A stretch of 64,000 nt of DNA from Stenotrophomonas sp. 24(2023) (GTDB lineage Bacteria; Pseudomonadota; Gammaproteobacteria; Xanthomonadales; Xanthomonadaceae): positions 3,882,001 to 3,946,000 of the forward strand of contig NZ_CP133160.1 in NCBI RefSeq assembly GCF_030913365.1, given 5' to 3'. Position numbers and translations under genes: made by a program. Shown here in pieces: positions 32,218 to 40,692 of the stretch (position 1 is its first letter; each line of letters starts with the position of its first letter). A model generated the notes under the pieces. That model worked only from the letters and a program-made list of their open reading frames with translations, made no database searches and had not been told where the DNA came from.

Positions 32218-35200
32218 ATGGCCCGCTTCTTCATCGATCGCCCGGTATTCGCCTGGGTGCTGGCGATCTTCATCGTGCTGGCCGGCGTGCTGGCGATCCC
32301 GCGCCTGGCGGTGGAGCGCTACCCGGCGGTCGCCCCGCCCAGTGTCAGCATCTATGCCAGCTACCCCGGCGCCAGTCCGCAGACGCTCAATGATGCGGTG
32401 GTCGGCCTGATCGAGCGTGAGCTGTCCAGCGTCAAGCACCTGCTGTACTTCGAATCGTCGGTGGATACGTCCGGTGAAGCCTCGATCACGGCGACCTTCG
32501 TGCCCGGTACCGATCCGGAGCTGGCACAGGTGGACGTACAGAACCGCATCAAGGCCATCGAGCCGCGGCTGCCACGCACGGTGCGGCAGAACGGCCTGTT
32601 CGTGGAGGCGGCCGATTCGGGCTTCCTGATGCTGGTCGGGTTGAACTCGCCCGATGGCAGCGTCAGCGAAGCCGCGCTGGGCGACTTCATGGCCCGCAAC
32701 ATCATCGAGGAACTGCGCCGTGTCGATGGCGTGGGCCGGGTGCAGCTGTTCGGTGCCGAGCAGGCCATGCGGGTCTGGCTGGACCCGGCACGGCTGACCG
32801 GCTATGGCCTGACCGTGACCGATGTGGCCAGCGCCATCGAGCAGCAGAACCTGGAGATCGCACCGGGCCGCATCGGCGATTCGCCGGCGGTGGCCGGCCA
32901 GCGCATCACCGTGCCGCTCAATGCGCAGGGCCAGCTGTCCACGCCGGAGGCCTTCGCCGCCATCGTGCTGCGCGCCGGCCGCGATGGCTCGCGCGTGCTG
33001 CTGGGGGATGTGGCCCGGGTCGAACTGGGCGCGCAGAGCTATGCCTGGGGCACCCGCGAGGATGGCCGCCCGGCCACCGCCGCCGGTGTGCAGCTGCGCC
33101 CCGGCGCCAATGCCGTGCGCACGGCGGCGGCGGTGCGCGCGCGCCTGGCCGAGCTGCAGCCCTTGCTGCCGCAGGGCGTGTCGGCGAGTATTCCGTTCGA
33201 CACCGCGCCGTTTGTGAAGATCTCCATCCAGAAAGTGGTGCAGACACTGCTTGAAGCCATGGCGCTGGTGTTCGCGGTGATGTTCCTGTTCCTGCAGAAC
33301 TGGCGCTACACCCTGATTCCCGCGCTGGTGGCGCCGATCGCCCTGCTGGGCACCTTCGCGGTGATGCTGGCGGCGGGCTTCTCGATCAACGTGCTGACGA
33401 TGTTCGGCATGGTGCTGGCCATCGGCATCATCGTCGACGACGCGATCGTGGTGGTGGAAGGCGTGGAGCGGATCATGGCCGAGGAAGGGCTGCCGCCGCG
33501 CGAGGCCACGCTCAAGGCGATGCGCGAACTGACCGGCGCCGTGGTGGGCATCACCCTGGTGCTGACCGCAGTGTTCATCCCGATGGCACTGGCCAGCGGT
33601 TCGGTCGGGGCGATCTACCGCCAGTTCACCGTGGCGATGTCGGTGTCGATCCTGTTCTCGGCACTGCTGGCCTTGAGCCTGACCCCGGCGCTGTGCGCCA
33701 CCCTGCTGCGCCCGAGCACCCGTGGCCACCATGGCCGCAGCGGCTTCTTCGGTGCGTTCAACCGTGCCTTCGAGCGCATGACCGGCCGCTACCAGCAGGG
33801 CGTAGCCGTGGTGCTGCGCCGGGCCGGACGGGTGATGGGCGTGTTTGCCGGGCTGGTGGTGGCGCTGCTGCTGGGCCTGTACGCGCTGCCCGGTGCGTTC
33901 CTGCCGGAAGAAGACCAGGGGTACTTCATGACCTCCATCCAGCTGCCTGCCGAGGCGACTGCCGAACGCACGCTGGCGGTGGTGGAGGCGTATGAACAGC
34001 ATGTGGCATCGCGGCCGGGCATCGCATCCAACCAGTCGATCCTCGGTTACAGCTTCGCCGGCTCGGGGCCGAGTGCGGCACTGGCCTACACCATGCTCAA
34101 GGACTGGGGCGAGCGCGCCGGAGCCACGGCCGCCGATGAGGTGGTGGCCGTGCAGCAGGCGATGGCCGGGCTGCGGGAAGGCGAGGTCATCAGCGTGCTG
34201 CCGCCGGCCATCGACAGCCTGGGCCGCTCGTCCGGCTTCAGCCTGGCCCTGCAGGCGCGCACCGGCCAGGGCCCGGCACAGCTGCGTGCCGCGCTGGAGC
34301 AGCTGCTGGCTGCCGCACAGGCCAGCCCGCTGCTGGCCGAGGTGCATGCCGACGGGTTGCCGTCCGGCACGGCGCTGCGGCTGGACATCGACCGTGCCAA
34401 GGCCGAGGCGATGGGCGTGGGCTTTGCGGACATCAGCAGCACGTTGTCCGCCGCGATGGGGTCGCAGTACGTCAATGACTTCCCCAATGCCGGCCGGCTG
34501 CAGCAGGTGATCGTGCAGGCCGATGCCGCGCACCGCATGGAGATCGACGATGTGCTGGCGCTGTACGTGCGCAACCACGATGGCGGGATGGTCGCCCTGT
34601 CCGAGCTGGTCACGCCGGTGTGGACGCAGGCACCGCTGCAGCTGCAGCGTTACCTGGGCTTCCCGGCGTTGAATGTCACCGGTGCGCCGGCACAGGGCGT
34701 GTCCACCGGCCAGGCCATGGCCGAGATGGAGCGGCTGGCGCGCCAGCTGCCGCCGGGGTTCGCACTGCAGTGGACCAGCCAGTCGCTGCAGGAGCGCGAA
34801 TCGGCGGCGCAGGCACCGTGGTTGCTGCTGCTGTCGATGCTGGTGGTGTTCCTGGTGCTTGCGGCGCTGTATGAAAGCTGGTCGATTCCGGTAGCGGTGC
34901 TGCTGGTGGTGCCGCTGGGGCTGCTGGGTGCGGTGGCGGCGGTGTTGTTGCGGGGCATGCCGAACGATGTGTTCTTCAAGGTCGGCATGATTACCGTGAT
35001 CGGCCTGTCGGCAAAGAACGCGATCCTGATCGTGGAGTTTGCCCGCCAGCTGCAGCGCCAGGGGCGCAGTGCGGCCGGTGCGGCGCTGGAAGCAGCCCGT
35101 CTGCGCCTGCGGCCGATCCTGATGACATCGCTGGCCTTCGCTCTGGGCGTGGTGCCGTTGATGCTGGCGCAGGGGGCATCGCGCGAAACCCAGCAGGCCA

Positions 35201-35364
35201 TCGGTACCGGCGTGTTCGGTGGCATGGTCAGTGCGACCGTGCTGGCGGTGTTCTTCGTGCCGGCGTTCTACATCGTGGTGCAGGGGGCGCGGCGCTGGCT
35301 GGGCCGGCACCTGCTGCGGCGCCGGCCGATGACAGGAGAGTCCGTGGATGGTCACCAACGTTGA
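32218..35364 (+). CDS. smeZ: RND multidrug efflux transporter (HAE1/AcrB family), SmeZ type
   Basis: This 1048-residue inner-membrane proton/drug antiporter matches AcrB in length and register. It starts MARFFIDRPVFAWVLAIFI, carries the proton-relay aspartates D407 and D408 in GIIVDDAIVVVEGVER exactly at the AcrB positions, and has the matching lysine at K933 (GLSAKNAILIVEF). Two large periplasmic loops follow helices 1 and 7. GXXXD and P-rich segments typical of the family are intact, so the pump looks functional. It ends by overlapping the next small gene by 17 bases. Assignment as SmeZ rests on the adjacent divergent two-component system and absence of a channel gene. Confidence 0.87.
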   Translation: MARFFIDRPVFAWVLAIFIVLAGVLAIPRLAVERYPAVAPPSVSIYASYPGASPQTLNDAVVGLIERELSSVKHLLYFESSVDTSGEASITATFVPGTDPELAQVDVQNRIKAIEPRLPRTVRQNGLFVEAADSGFLMLVGLNSPDGSVSEAALGDFMARNIIEELRRVDGVGRVQLFGAEQAMRVWLDPARLTGYGLTVTDVASAIEQQNLEIAPGRIGDSPAVAGQRITVPLNAQGQLSTPEAFAAIVLRAGRDGSRVLLGDVARVELGAQSYAWGTREDGRPATAAGVQLRPGANAVRTAAAVRARLAELQPLLPQGVSASIPFDTAPFVKISIQKVVQTLLEAMALVFAVMFLFLQNWRYTLIPALVAPIALLGTFAVMLAAGFSINVLTMFGMVLAIGIIVDDAIVVVEGVERIMAEEGLPPREATLKAMRELTGAVVGITLVLTAVFIPMALASGSVGAIYRQFTVAMSVSILFSALLALSLTPALCATLLRPSTRGHHGRSGFFGAFNRAFERMTGRYQQGVAVVLRRAGRVMGVFAGLVVALLLGLYALPGAFLPEEDQGYFMTSIQLPAEATAERTLAVVEAYEQHVASRPGIASNQSILGYSFAGSGPSAALAYTMLKDWGERAGATAADEVVAVQQAMAGLREGEVISVLPPAIDSLGRSSGFSLALQARTGQGPAQLRAALEQLLAAAQASPLLAEVHADGLPSGTALRLDIDRAKAEAMGVGFADISSTLSAAMGSQYVNDFPNAGRLQQVIVQADAAHRMEIDDVLALYVRNHDGGMVALSELVTPVWTQAPLQLQRYLGFPALNVTGAPAQGVSTGQAMAEMERLARQLPPGFALQWTSQSLQERESAAQAPWLLLLSMLVVFLVLAALYESWSIPVAVLLVVPLGLLGAVAAVLLRGMPNDVFFKVGMITVIGLSAKNAILIVEFARQLQRQGRSAAGAALEAARLRLRPILMTSLAFALGVVPLMLAQGASRETQQAIGTGVFGGMVSATVLAVFFVPAFYIVVQGARRWLGRHLLRRRPMTGESVDGHQR

Positions 35365-35740
35365 CGGATTGGAGGCAGCGCAGCTGCAGGCCCTGGAAGA
35401 ACGCCTGCAGCGGGCGCTGGTGCAGGGCGCGGCCGCGGACATCGATGCCATGCTGTCGCCGGCGTTCTTCGTGCTCGATGCCCAGGGGGAGCCGCTTCCG
35501 GTGTTGCCCGGCTGGCAGGCATGGCGCGCAGGCGGGGTCCAGGTGCAGGGGCTGGACGAGCAGGATGTCGAGACGCTGCTGTGCGGCCGCCTAGCCCTGC
35601 GCACCAGCACGGTGCGCCTTCAGGTACGCATGGAGGGCCGGAACCTTCCACCCGTGCAGTTGCGGTTGCTGCGGGTGTGGGCGTGCAGTGCCTGCCCGGC
35701 CGGTGCACAGCTGCTGTCGATGACGCTGATCCTGGCCTGA
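35348..35740 (+). CDS. Small protein downstream of the pump, possibly NTF2/SnoaL-like
   Basis: This 130-residue protein begins inside the pump gene at ATG 35348, 13 bases after an AGGAG (35334-35340 region), and is thus part of the pump operon. The N-terminal helix LEERLQRALVQGAAADIDAML and the following PAFFVLDAQGEPLP strand resemble the start of small NTF2-like folds, but I do not recognise the family with certainty. It has three or four cysteines (LCGRL, WACSACPAG) and no signal peptide or membrane helix. A role tied to the pump is suggested only by the overlap. Confidence 0.65.
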   Translation: MVTNVDGLEAAQLQALEERLQRALVQGAAADIDAMLSPAFFVLDAQGEPLPVLPGWQAWRAGGVQVQGLDEQDVETLLCGRLALRTSTVRLQVRMEGRNLPPVQLRLLRVWACSACPAGAQLLSMTLILA

Positions 35741-35829
35741 GCCGGGCCGTGGTCAGGCCCCGCTCAGTTGATGGCCGGCCAGCAGTGGTACGGTCAAGGA
35801 TTGATGACGTTGCGACAAGGAGTCGATGC

Positions 35830-36516
35830 ATGCGAGCTGTAACCGTGCTGTTCGTGGCCCCATTGGCGATGGCGCTGGCGGCCTGCCAGCCGACGCCCGC
35901 CGCTGCGCCGCCGGCCGCTGGCGACGACACGCCGGTACCGAAGGCCGCCGCCAGCAGCGAGCACGTGGTGTTCCAGTGTGGCGAGCTGGCCGTGGAGGCC
36001 ACCTACCACGGGCAGGAACGCGCCACGGTGCGGGTGGCGGGCCGCACGCTGCAGCTGGAGCCGGAGATGGTGGCATCGGGCGCGCGTTTCGGTGATGCGC
36101 AGGGCAATGCGCTGTGGACCAAGGGCGACGGCGATGGCGTGCTGAGCCTGGCCGGCGAGCCGGATCGTACCTGCCGGGCAGGGGGCAAGGATTCGTCGGC
36201 ACGGACCATCGCGCCTGCGCGCTTCCATGCCCGTGGCAATGAGCCCGGTTGGACGGCGGATGTGGAGGCCGGCATACACGGTGGGCCGGTGCTGCGCGTG
36301 GAAGTGGACTATGGCGACCGTCGCTTCGAGGTGCCCACCCCTGCGCAGGGGGCCGATGGCTGGATCGGCAAGGCCACCGATGGTACGGACATCAAGCTGA
36401 GTTTCCAGCGGGGTGCCTGCGAGGACGACATGAGTGGCGAACCGTTCGAGGCGCGCGCGATGCTGACGGTAGGCACCCGCCAATACCACGGTTGCGGTAC
36501 GTTCGCGGCGCGTTGA
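35830..36516 (+). CDS. Lipoprotein with MliC-like and COG3650-like domains
   Basis: This 228-residue protein has a lipoprotein signal peptide (residues 1-18, MALAAC with C19 as the lipid site) and a Pro/Ala-rich linker. Residues 45 to about 117 look like an MliC-type lysozyme-inhibitor domain: VVFQCGELAVEATY and the W-KGDGDGVLSL segment end with a second Cys, a pair likely to form a disulfide. The C-terminal part starts ARFHARGNEPGWTADVE, a mark of COG3650-type proteins found alone or joined to MliC-like domains. It may protect the cell wall from lysozyme. The ATG at 35830 is preferred as it directly starts the signal peptide. Confidence 0.78.
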   Translation: MRAVTVLFVAPLAMALAACQPTPAAAPPAAGDDTPVPKAAASSEHVVFQCGELAVEATYHGQERATVRVAGRTLQLEPEMVASGARFGDAQGNALWTKGDGDGVLSLAGEPDRTCRAGGKDSSARTIAPARFHARGNEPGWTADVEAGIHGGPVLRVEVDYGDRRFEVPTPAQGADGWIGKATDGTDIKLSFQRGACEDDMSGEPFEARAMLTVGTRQYHGCGTFAAR

Positions 36517-36540
36517 ACGACGCGCACGGGCCATGCCCGC

Positions 36541-36627
36541 GTAGATCCACGCCATGCGTGGGTGACACCGGCATCAATGCCGGAAGCGACGCGGTCCTGT
36601 CATGTAGATCCACGCCATGCGTGGATG
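36541..36627. repeat. Two SMAG palindromes, same orientation
   Basis: Two copies headed GTAGATCCACGCC (36541-36564 with a GGTG end, 36604-36627 with the consensus GGATG) lie 63 bases apart in direct orientation downstream of the lipoprotein gene, in the gap before the converging efpL. Confidence 0.85.
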
Positions 36628-36644
36628 GCGCCTTCATCAATCGC

Positions 36645-36666
36645 GGCACCGGACGCCCCCGGTGCC
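36645..36666 (-). terminator. Hairpin after efpL
   Basis: GGCACCGG (36645-36652) pairs with CCGGTGCC (36659-36666) about 30 bases past the efpL stop on the minus strand. No T-run follows, so this is a weak terminator call. Confidence 0.4.
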
Positions 36667-36694
36667 AGCCATGCCGGCATCGGGGGCAGCGGAT

Positions 36695-37261
36695 TCAGTC
36701 CGCGCGGCCGGCGAATTCGCCGGTGGTGGTGTTCACCAGCACGCGTTCGCCGTTGGTGATGTATTCGGGCACCATGATTTCCATGCCGGTGTTCAGCTTG
36801 GCCGGCTTCGGGCGCTTGGTGGCGGTGCCGCCCTTCAGTTCCGGCGGGGTTTCCACCACTTCCAGGGTCACGTTCTGCGGCAGCTGGATGGCCACCGGCA
36901 GTTCGTCGATGACCTGCACGTAGATGCCGGTCAGTCCATCGGTGATGTAGCCGGCGTCATCGCCGATCACGTCCGCGTCCAGGGTGTAGGGGGTGTAGTC
37001 CTCGTCATCGAGGAACACGAACGCCTCGCCATCCTTGTACGAATAGGTCGACTGGCGGCGCAGCAGCTCCACTTCCACCAGGTTGTCATCGGCGTCGAAG
37101 CTGGCGTCGAGCTTGTTGCCGCCCGGCACGCTGTACATGATGAAGCGGAAGCGCACATTGCCGCCGCGGCCCTGCGGCGAGCTGCGTTCGATGTCGCGGA
37201 TCTGGTAGACGCCGTTGTTGTACTCGACGACGTTGCCCTTCTTGATGTCGTTGGCTTTCAT
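36695..37261 (-). CDS. efpL: Elongation factor P-like protein EfpL (YeiP)
   Basis: This 188-residue translation factor has the three-domain architecture of EF-P: an N-terminal KOW-like domain, then two OB domains. It belongs to the EfpL/YeiP branch rather than true EF-P: the tip of the N-terminal loop is SSPQGRGGN, with Arg where EF-P carries a modified Lys or Arg, and the protein ends AGRAD like Yei[15 protein letters not shown] and [13 protein letters not shown] are the conserved OB-domain segments. EfpL relieves ribosome stalling at proline-containing and some other sequences without needing the Lys modification. It stands alone, 48 bases after the SDR gene on the same strand, and may be co-transcribed with it. 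Confidence 0.9.
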   Translation of the reverse strand: MKANDIKKGNVVEYNNGVYQIRDIERSSPQGRGGNVRFRFIMYSVPGGNKLDASFDADDNLVEVELLRRQSTYSYKDGEAFVFLDDEDYTPYTLDADVIGDDAGYITDGLTGIYVQVIDELPVAIQLPQNVTLEVVETPPELKGGTATKRPKPAKLNTGMEIMVPEYITNGERVLVNTTTGEFAGRAD

Positions 37262-37309
37262 GGTGGTGTAGCTCGTTGGGGGAGGGCGCCGTCCCGGCGC
37301 CCGGGGGAA

Positions 37310-38080
37310 TCACTTCGGAGCGAGGCGGGTGGCGCCGTCCAGGCGGATGGTCTCGCCGTTGAGGTAGGTGTTGCCCAGGATATAGCCGACCAGGCTGGCG
37401 AAATCCTCCGGCTTGCCCAGGCGCGAGGGGAACGGAATCGAGGCGGCCAGCGATTCCTGCACGGCCGGCGGCATGCCATCGACCATCGGCGTCCAGAACA
37501 CGCCCGGGGCGATGGTGTTCACGCGGATGCCGAAGCGCGACAGTTCGCGGGCCATCGGCAGGGTCATGGATACCACGCCGCCCTTGCTGGCGGCGTAGGC
37601 CGCCTGGCCGATCTGGCCTTCGTAGGCGGCGATGCTGGCGGTGTTGATGATGACGCCGCGCTCGCCGTCGCTGCCGGCCGCGTTGTGCTGCATGCGGTTG
37701 GCGGCGGCCTTGGCGACATTGAAGCTGCCGACCAGGTTGACCATCACCGTGCCCTGGAACCCGGCCAGCGGCATCGGCCCTTCCTTGCCCAGCACGCGGC
37801 CGGCGCCCAGGATGCCGGCGCAGTTGACGGCCACGTTCAGGCCGCCGAGGAAATCGTGGGCCTGGTCGATGGCAGCGGCCACGGCGGCTTCATCGCTGAC
37901 GTTGACGTTGAAATAGCGCGCGTTGCCGTCGCCCAGCGTGGCCACGGCGGCGGCGCCCTTGTCGGCGTTGAGATCGAACAGCGCCACCTTGGCGCCCTGG
38001 GCGACGAGGTGTTCAGCGACGGCCAGGCCAAGGCCGGATACGCCGCCGGTGATGACGGCACGGACGGAAGACAGCTGCAT
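37310..38080 (-). CDS. 3-hydroxyacyl-CoA dehydrogenase-like SDR (type II, HSD17B10 family)
   Basis: This 256-residue cytosolic NAD-dependent short-chain dehydrogenase has the cofactor motif TGGVSGLGLAVA near its N-terminus, NCAGI, and the active-site Y-x3-K in AAYAASKGGV. The segments DLNADKG (NAD preference by acidic residue), GERGVIINTASIAAYEGQ and NTIAPGVFWTPM match the type 2 3-hydroxyacyl-CoA dehydrogenases, which act on 2-methyl-3-hydroxybutyryl-CoA and short-chain hydroxyacyl-CoAs in isoleucine and fatty-acid breakdown. Its neighbours are leucine-degradation genes, which fits. The ATG at 38080 leaves 81 bases to the upstream lyase gene. Confidence 0.88.
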   Translation of the reverse strand: MQLSSVRAVITGGVSGLGLAVAEHLVAQGAKVALFDLNADKGAAAVATLGDGNARYFNVNVSDEAAVAAAIDQAHDFLGGLNVAVNCAGILGAGRVLGKEGPMPLAGFQGTVMVNLVGSFNVAKAAANRMQHNAAGSDGERGVIINTASIAAYEGQIGQAAYAASKGGVVSMTLPMARELSRFGIRVNTIAPGVFWTPMVDGMPPAVQESLAASIPFPSRLGKPEDFASLVGYILGNTYLNGETIRLDGATRLAPK

Positions 38081-38161
38081 TGCACGGTCCTGCAGGTTTC
38101 AGAACCGGCGATTCTAGCGGATGCCGCTGTCCTGTCCGTTGTGCAGTGCGTGCAGCCGGGC

Positions 38162-39085
38162 TCAGCCGGAGGCGGCCAGTGCCTGGCCCACGCGGCTGGC
38201 GGTCGGCCGCCCGAGCAGCCCGGCCAGCCAGCGGCCGGTCTCGGCCAGTGCAGGCAGGTCCACCCCGCAGTCCAGGCCCAGGCCCTGCAGCAGGTAGACC
38301 ACATCCTCGCTGGCGACGTTGCCGCTGGCGCCCTTGGCGTAGGGGCAGCCACCGGCACCGGACACCGCGCTGTCCACCACGCGCACGCCTTCCTCCAGGC
38401 AGGCGGCGATGTTGGCGATGGCCTGCCCGTAGGTGTCGTGGAAGTGCACCGCCAGTGCCGCCATCGGAATCTCGGTGGCAACGGCCTGCAGCATCGCGCG
38501 CGCCTTGTGCGGGGTGCCCACGCCGATGGTGTCGCCCAGCGAGATTTCGTAGCAGCCCATCTGGTGCAGGGCACGGGCCACGCGCACCACATCGCTGACC
38601 GGCACCGCGCCCTGGTAGGGGCAGCCGAGCACGGTGGACACGTAGCCGCGCACCCGTACGCCATCGGCGGCGGCGCGGCGCAGGATCGGCGCGAACCGGG
38701 CCAGCGATTCGTCGATCCCGGCGTTGGTGTTGGTGCGGTTGAAGGCTTCCGAGGCGGCCGTGAACACCGCCACTTCGGTCACGCCGACCGCGCGGGCACG
38801 GTCATAGCCCTGCTCGTTGGGCACCAGCACCGGGTAGGCGATGCCCGGGTGGCGCTGGATGCCGGCGTAGACCTCGGCAGCATCGGCCAGCTGGGGCACC
38901 CACTTGGGGCTGACGAAGCTGGTGGCCTCGATGGTGCGCAGGCCGGTGGCCGACAGGCGGTCGATCAGGGTGATCTTGTCCGCGGTGGCGATGGGCTGCT
39001 TTTCATTCTGCAGGCCATCGCGGGGGCCGACTTCGACGATGCGGACGAAATCAGCGGAGGAGGGGGTGGGGCTGGGCTGGCTCAC
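38162..39085 (-). CDS. Hydroxymethylglutaryl-CoA lyase
   Basis: This 307-residue cytosolic lyase splits HMG-CoA to acetyl-CoA and acetoacetate at the end of leucine degradation (called MvaB or LiuE in various genomes). Near the N-terminus VEVGPRDGLQNEK is the conserved metal/acid-binding start of the TIM barrel; TSFVSPKWVPQLADA and VHFHDTYGQAIANI are further marks, and the signature SGAGGCPYAKGASGNVASED contains the active-site Cys. A GTG at 39085 is taken as start because a longer frame would run over the VOC gene with no homology. The VOC gene lies 58 bases upstream. Confidence 0.92.
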   Translation of the reverse strand: MSQPSPTPSSADFVRIVEVGPRDGLQNEKQPIATADKITLIDRLSATGLRTIEATSFVSPKWVPQLADAAEVYAGIQRHPGIAYPVLVPNEQGYDRARAVGVTEVAVFTAASEAFNRTNTNAGIDESLARFAPILRRAAADGVRVRGYVSTVLGCPYQGAVPVSDVVRVARALHQMGCYEISLGDTIGVGTPHKARAMLQAVATEIPMAALAVHFHDTYGQAIANIAACLEEGVRVVDSAVSGAGGCPYAKGASGNVASEDVVYLLQGLGLDCGVDLPALAETGRWLAGLLGRPTASRVGQALAASG

Positions 39086-39143
39086 GGTGGTTCCTGGGAA
39101 AGCGGCCACGGGCAGGGAGGGCCGGGGCGAAGGGCAGGGCGGT

Positions 39144-39530
39144 TCAGCCCGGAAGGTGGCAGACCGCCTCGATGTTGGCGCCGTCCGGGTCCAGCGCGAA
39201 GGCGGCGTAGTAATCGGGGTGGTACCAGGGGCGCAGCCCCGGCGCACCGTTGTCGGTGCCCCCGGCGGCCAGCGCGGCCGCGTGGAAGGCATCGACCGCG
39301 GCGCGATCCGGGCAGGCCAGCGCGACATGGGTGCCGGCACTGCTGCCAGGACCATTGCCGACCCACAGGAACGGCTTGCCGTCGCGGCCGAAACCGGCGT
39401 GGTCATGGGCACCGGTCTGTGCGGCGCTGACTTCCATCACCAGCGTGATGCCCAGCGGGGCCAGTGCGGCTGTATAGAACGCGGTGCTGCGGGCGATATC
39501 GGTGCAGGTCAGGCCAACATGGTCAAGCAT
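39144..39530 (-). CDS. VOC-family (glyoxalase/dioxygenase-fold) protein
   Basis: This 128-residue protein has the paired beta-alpha-beta-beta-beta halves of the vicinal oxygen chelate fold. It starts LDHVGLTCTDIARSTAFYTAAL (family N-terminus with a metal-ligand His) and ends YYAAFALDPDGANIEAVCH, where the DPDGxxIE motif holds the expected Glu ligand. Substrate is unknown; members act on glyoxal adducts, aromatic rings or antibiotics. Its start is one base from the enoyl-CoA hydratase stop, so it belongs to that transcription unit and may be accessory to acyl-CoA breakdown. Confidence 0.85.
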   Translation of the reverse strand: MLDHVGLTCTDIARSTAFYTAALAPLGITLVMEVSAAQTGAHDHAGFGRDGKPFLWVGNGPGSSAGTHVALACPDRAAVDAFHAAALAAGGTDNGAPGLRPWYHPDYYAAFALDPDGANIEAVCHLPG

Positions 39531-39531
39531 C

Positions 39532-40320
39532 TCAGGCCTCCGTGACCCAGTGTGGGGCCCGCTTGTCCAGGAAGGCGCCCAGGCCCTCCTGGCCTTCGGC
39601 CGAGACCCGCAGGCGGGCGATCAGCGCGGCATTGTCGCGGTCCAGGGCGTCGCGGTCGCGGCTGTCGCGGACCTGGCGCACCAGCTGCTTGGCCGAGGCC
39701 GAAGCGATCGGACCGGCCTTGTCCAGCAGGGCCAGCTGGCGCTGCACGGCCTCGTCCAGCCGCTCCGGTTCGACCAGCTGGTGGACCAGGCCGATGCGCA
39801 GGGCGGTCTCGGCGTCGAAGTGTTCACCCGTAGCGAACCAGCGGCGTGACTGGCGGGCGCCGATCGCTTCGATCACATACGGGGAGATCACCGCCGGCAG
39901 CAGGCCCAGCCGGCTTTCGGTCAGGCCGAAGCGGGCGCTGGAAACGGCGATGGCGATGTCGCAGCAGGCCACCAGGCCGACGCCACCGCCAAAGGCGGCG
40001 CCGTGGACGCGGGCCAGGGTCGGCCTGGGCAGTTCGTCCAGGGTGCGCATCAACCGTGCCAGGGCCATGGCGTCTTCCCGGTTGGCCTCTTCGCTGGCGG
40101 CGGCCATGCCGCGCATCCACTGCATGTCCGCCCCGGCCGAGAACGAGGCGCCGTGCCCGGCGATCACCACGGCACGCACGCTGTCATCGCGGCCGGCCGC
40201 CTCCAGCGCGGCGGTCAGCTGGGCGATCAGCCCGGCATCGAAGGCATTGTGCAGCTCCGGCCGGTTCAGCCAGAGGGTGAGGGTGGCGCCGCTGCGCTCG
40301 ATCTTCAATGCGTCGGTCAT
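39532..40320 (-). CDS. liuC: Enoyl-CoA hydratase/isomerase family protein, probable methylglutaconyl-CoA hydratase
   Basis: This 262-residue crotonase-fold enzyme has the oxyanion-hole segments HGASFSAGADMQWM and VHGAAFGGGVGLVACCDIA, and RFGLTESRLGLLPAVISPYV with the acidic active-site residue in place. The sequence style (ADMQWM, GLLPAVISPY) matches 3-methylglutaconyl-CoA hydratases of the liu leucine pathway better than general fatty-acid hydratases. A HMG-CoA lyase, which uses its product, follows two genes downstream. The usual liuA, liuB and liuD partners are not in the window. The gene is the first of its operon, diverging from feoA over 117 bases. Confidence 0.85.
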   Translation of the reverse strand: MTDALKIERSGATLTLWLNRPELHNAFDAGLIAQLTAALEAAGRDDSVRAVVIAGHGASFSAGADMQWMRGMAAASEEANREDAMALARLMRTLDELPRPTLARVHGAAFGGGVGLVACCDIAIAVSSARFGLTESRLGLLPAVISPYVIEAIGARQSRRWFATGEHFDAETALRIGLVHQLVEPERLDEAVQRQLALLDKAGPIASASAKQLVRQVRDSRDRDALDRDNAALIARLRVSAEGQEGLGAFLDKRAPHWVTEA

Positions 40321-40393
40321 GAGTCTCGGGTCATTCCATACCTGACTGGATCATAGCGGGCCATTGGTCATGGGCCATGACGCGACGCGGGAA

Positions 40394-40416
40394 TGTTAGA
40401 ATCGAGAACCATTTAC
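40394..40416 (+). promoter_or_regulatory. Candidate feo promoter and Fur box
   Basis: TGTTAGAAT (40394-40402) resembles an extended -10 element. Immediately after it, GAGAACCATTTAC (40404-40416) matches 9 of 13 positions of one half of the Fur consensus (GATAATCATTATC), while the other half is poor. The position, about 25 bases before the feoA start, fits iron-controlled expression, but the match is only moderate. Confidence 0.4.
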
Positions 40417-40437
40417 ATCCAGCTGAGATTGCGCTAG

Positions 40438-40692
40438 ATGACGCTGTCCGAACTGCCCCTGCACACCCCGGCCGTGGTCGATTCCGTGCAGGACCTGCAC
40501 GCCAACGATGCCATCGCCCGGCGGCTGCGCGAGCTGGGTTTCGTGAAGGGTGAGGATGTCCGCCTGGTCGCGCGGGGCCCGGTCGGCGGCGAACCGCTGC
40601 TGGTGCAGGTGGGGTTTACCCGTTTCGCGCTGCGTATCAGTGAAGCCAAGCGGATCGTCATCGATGCCGCCCGTCCGGAGTCCCGCGCATGA
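40438..40692 (+). CDS. feoA: Ferrous iron transport protein FeoA
   Basis: This 84-residue cytosolic SH3-like protein is the small partner of FeoB in ferrous iron uptake. The family segments are RRLRELGFVKGEDVRLVARG near the middle and VGFTRFALRISEAKRI at the end. FeoA is thought to bind FeoB and tune its activity. Its stop overlaps the feoB start by four bases (ATGA), giving translational coupling. It has the expected length (75-85) for free-standing FeoA. A candidate Fur site precedes it. Confidence 0.95.
   Translation: MTLSELPLHTPAVVDSVQDLHANDAIARRLRELGFVKGEDVRLVARGPVGGEPLLVQVGFTRFALRISEAKRIVIDAARPESRA

Noticed and set aside
39085..39412. Longer N-terminus of HMG-CoA lyase
   Set aside because: It would overlap most of the VOC gene on the same strand and the extra residues (S, R, P, T-rich) look like out-of-frame translation.
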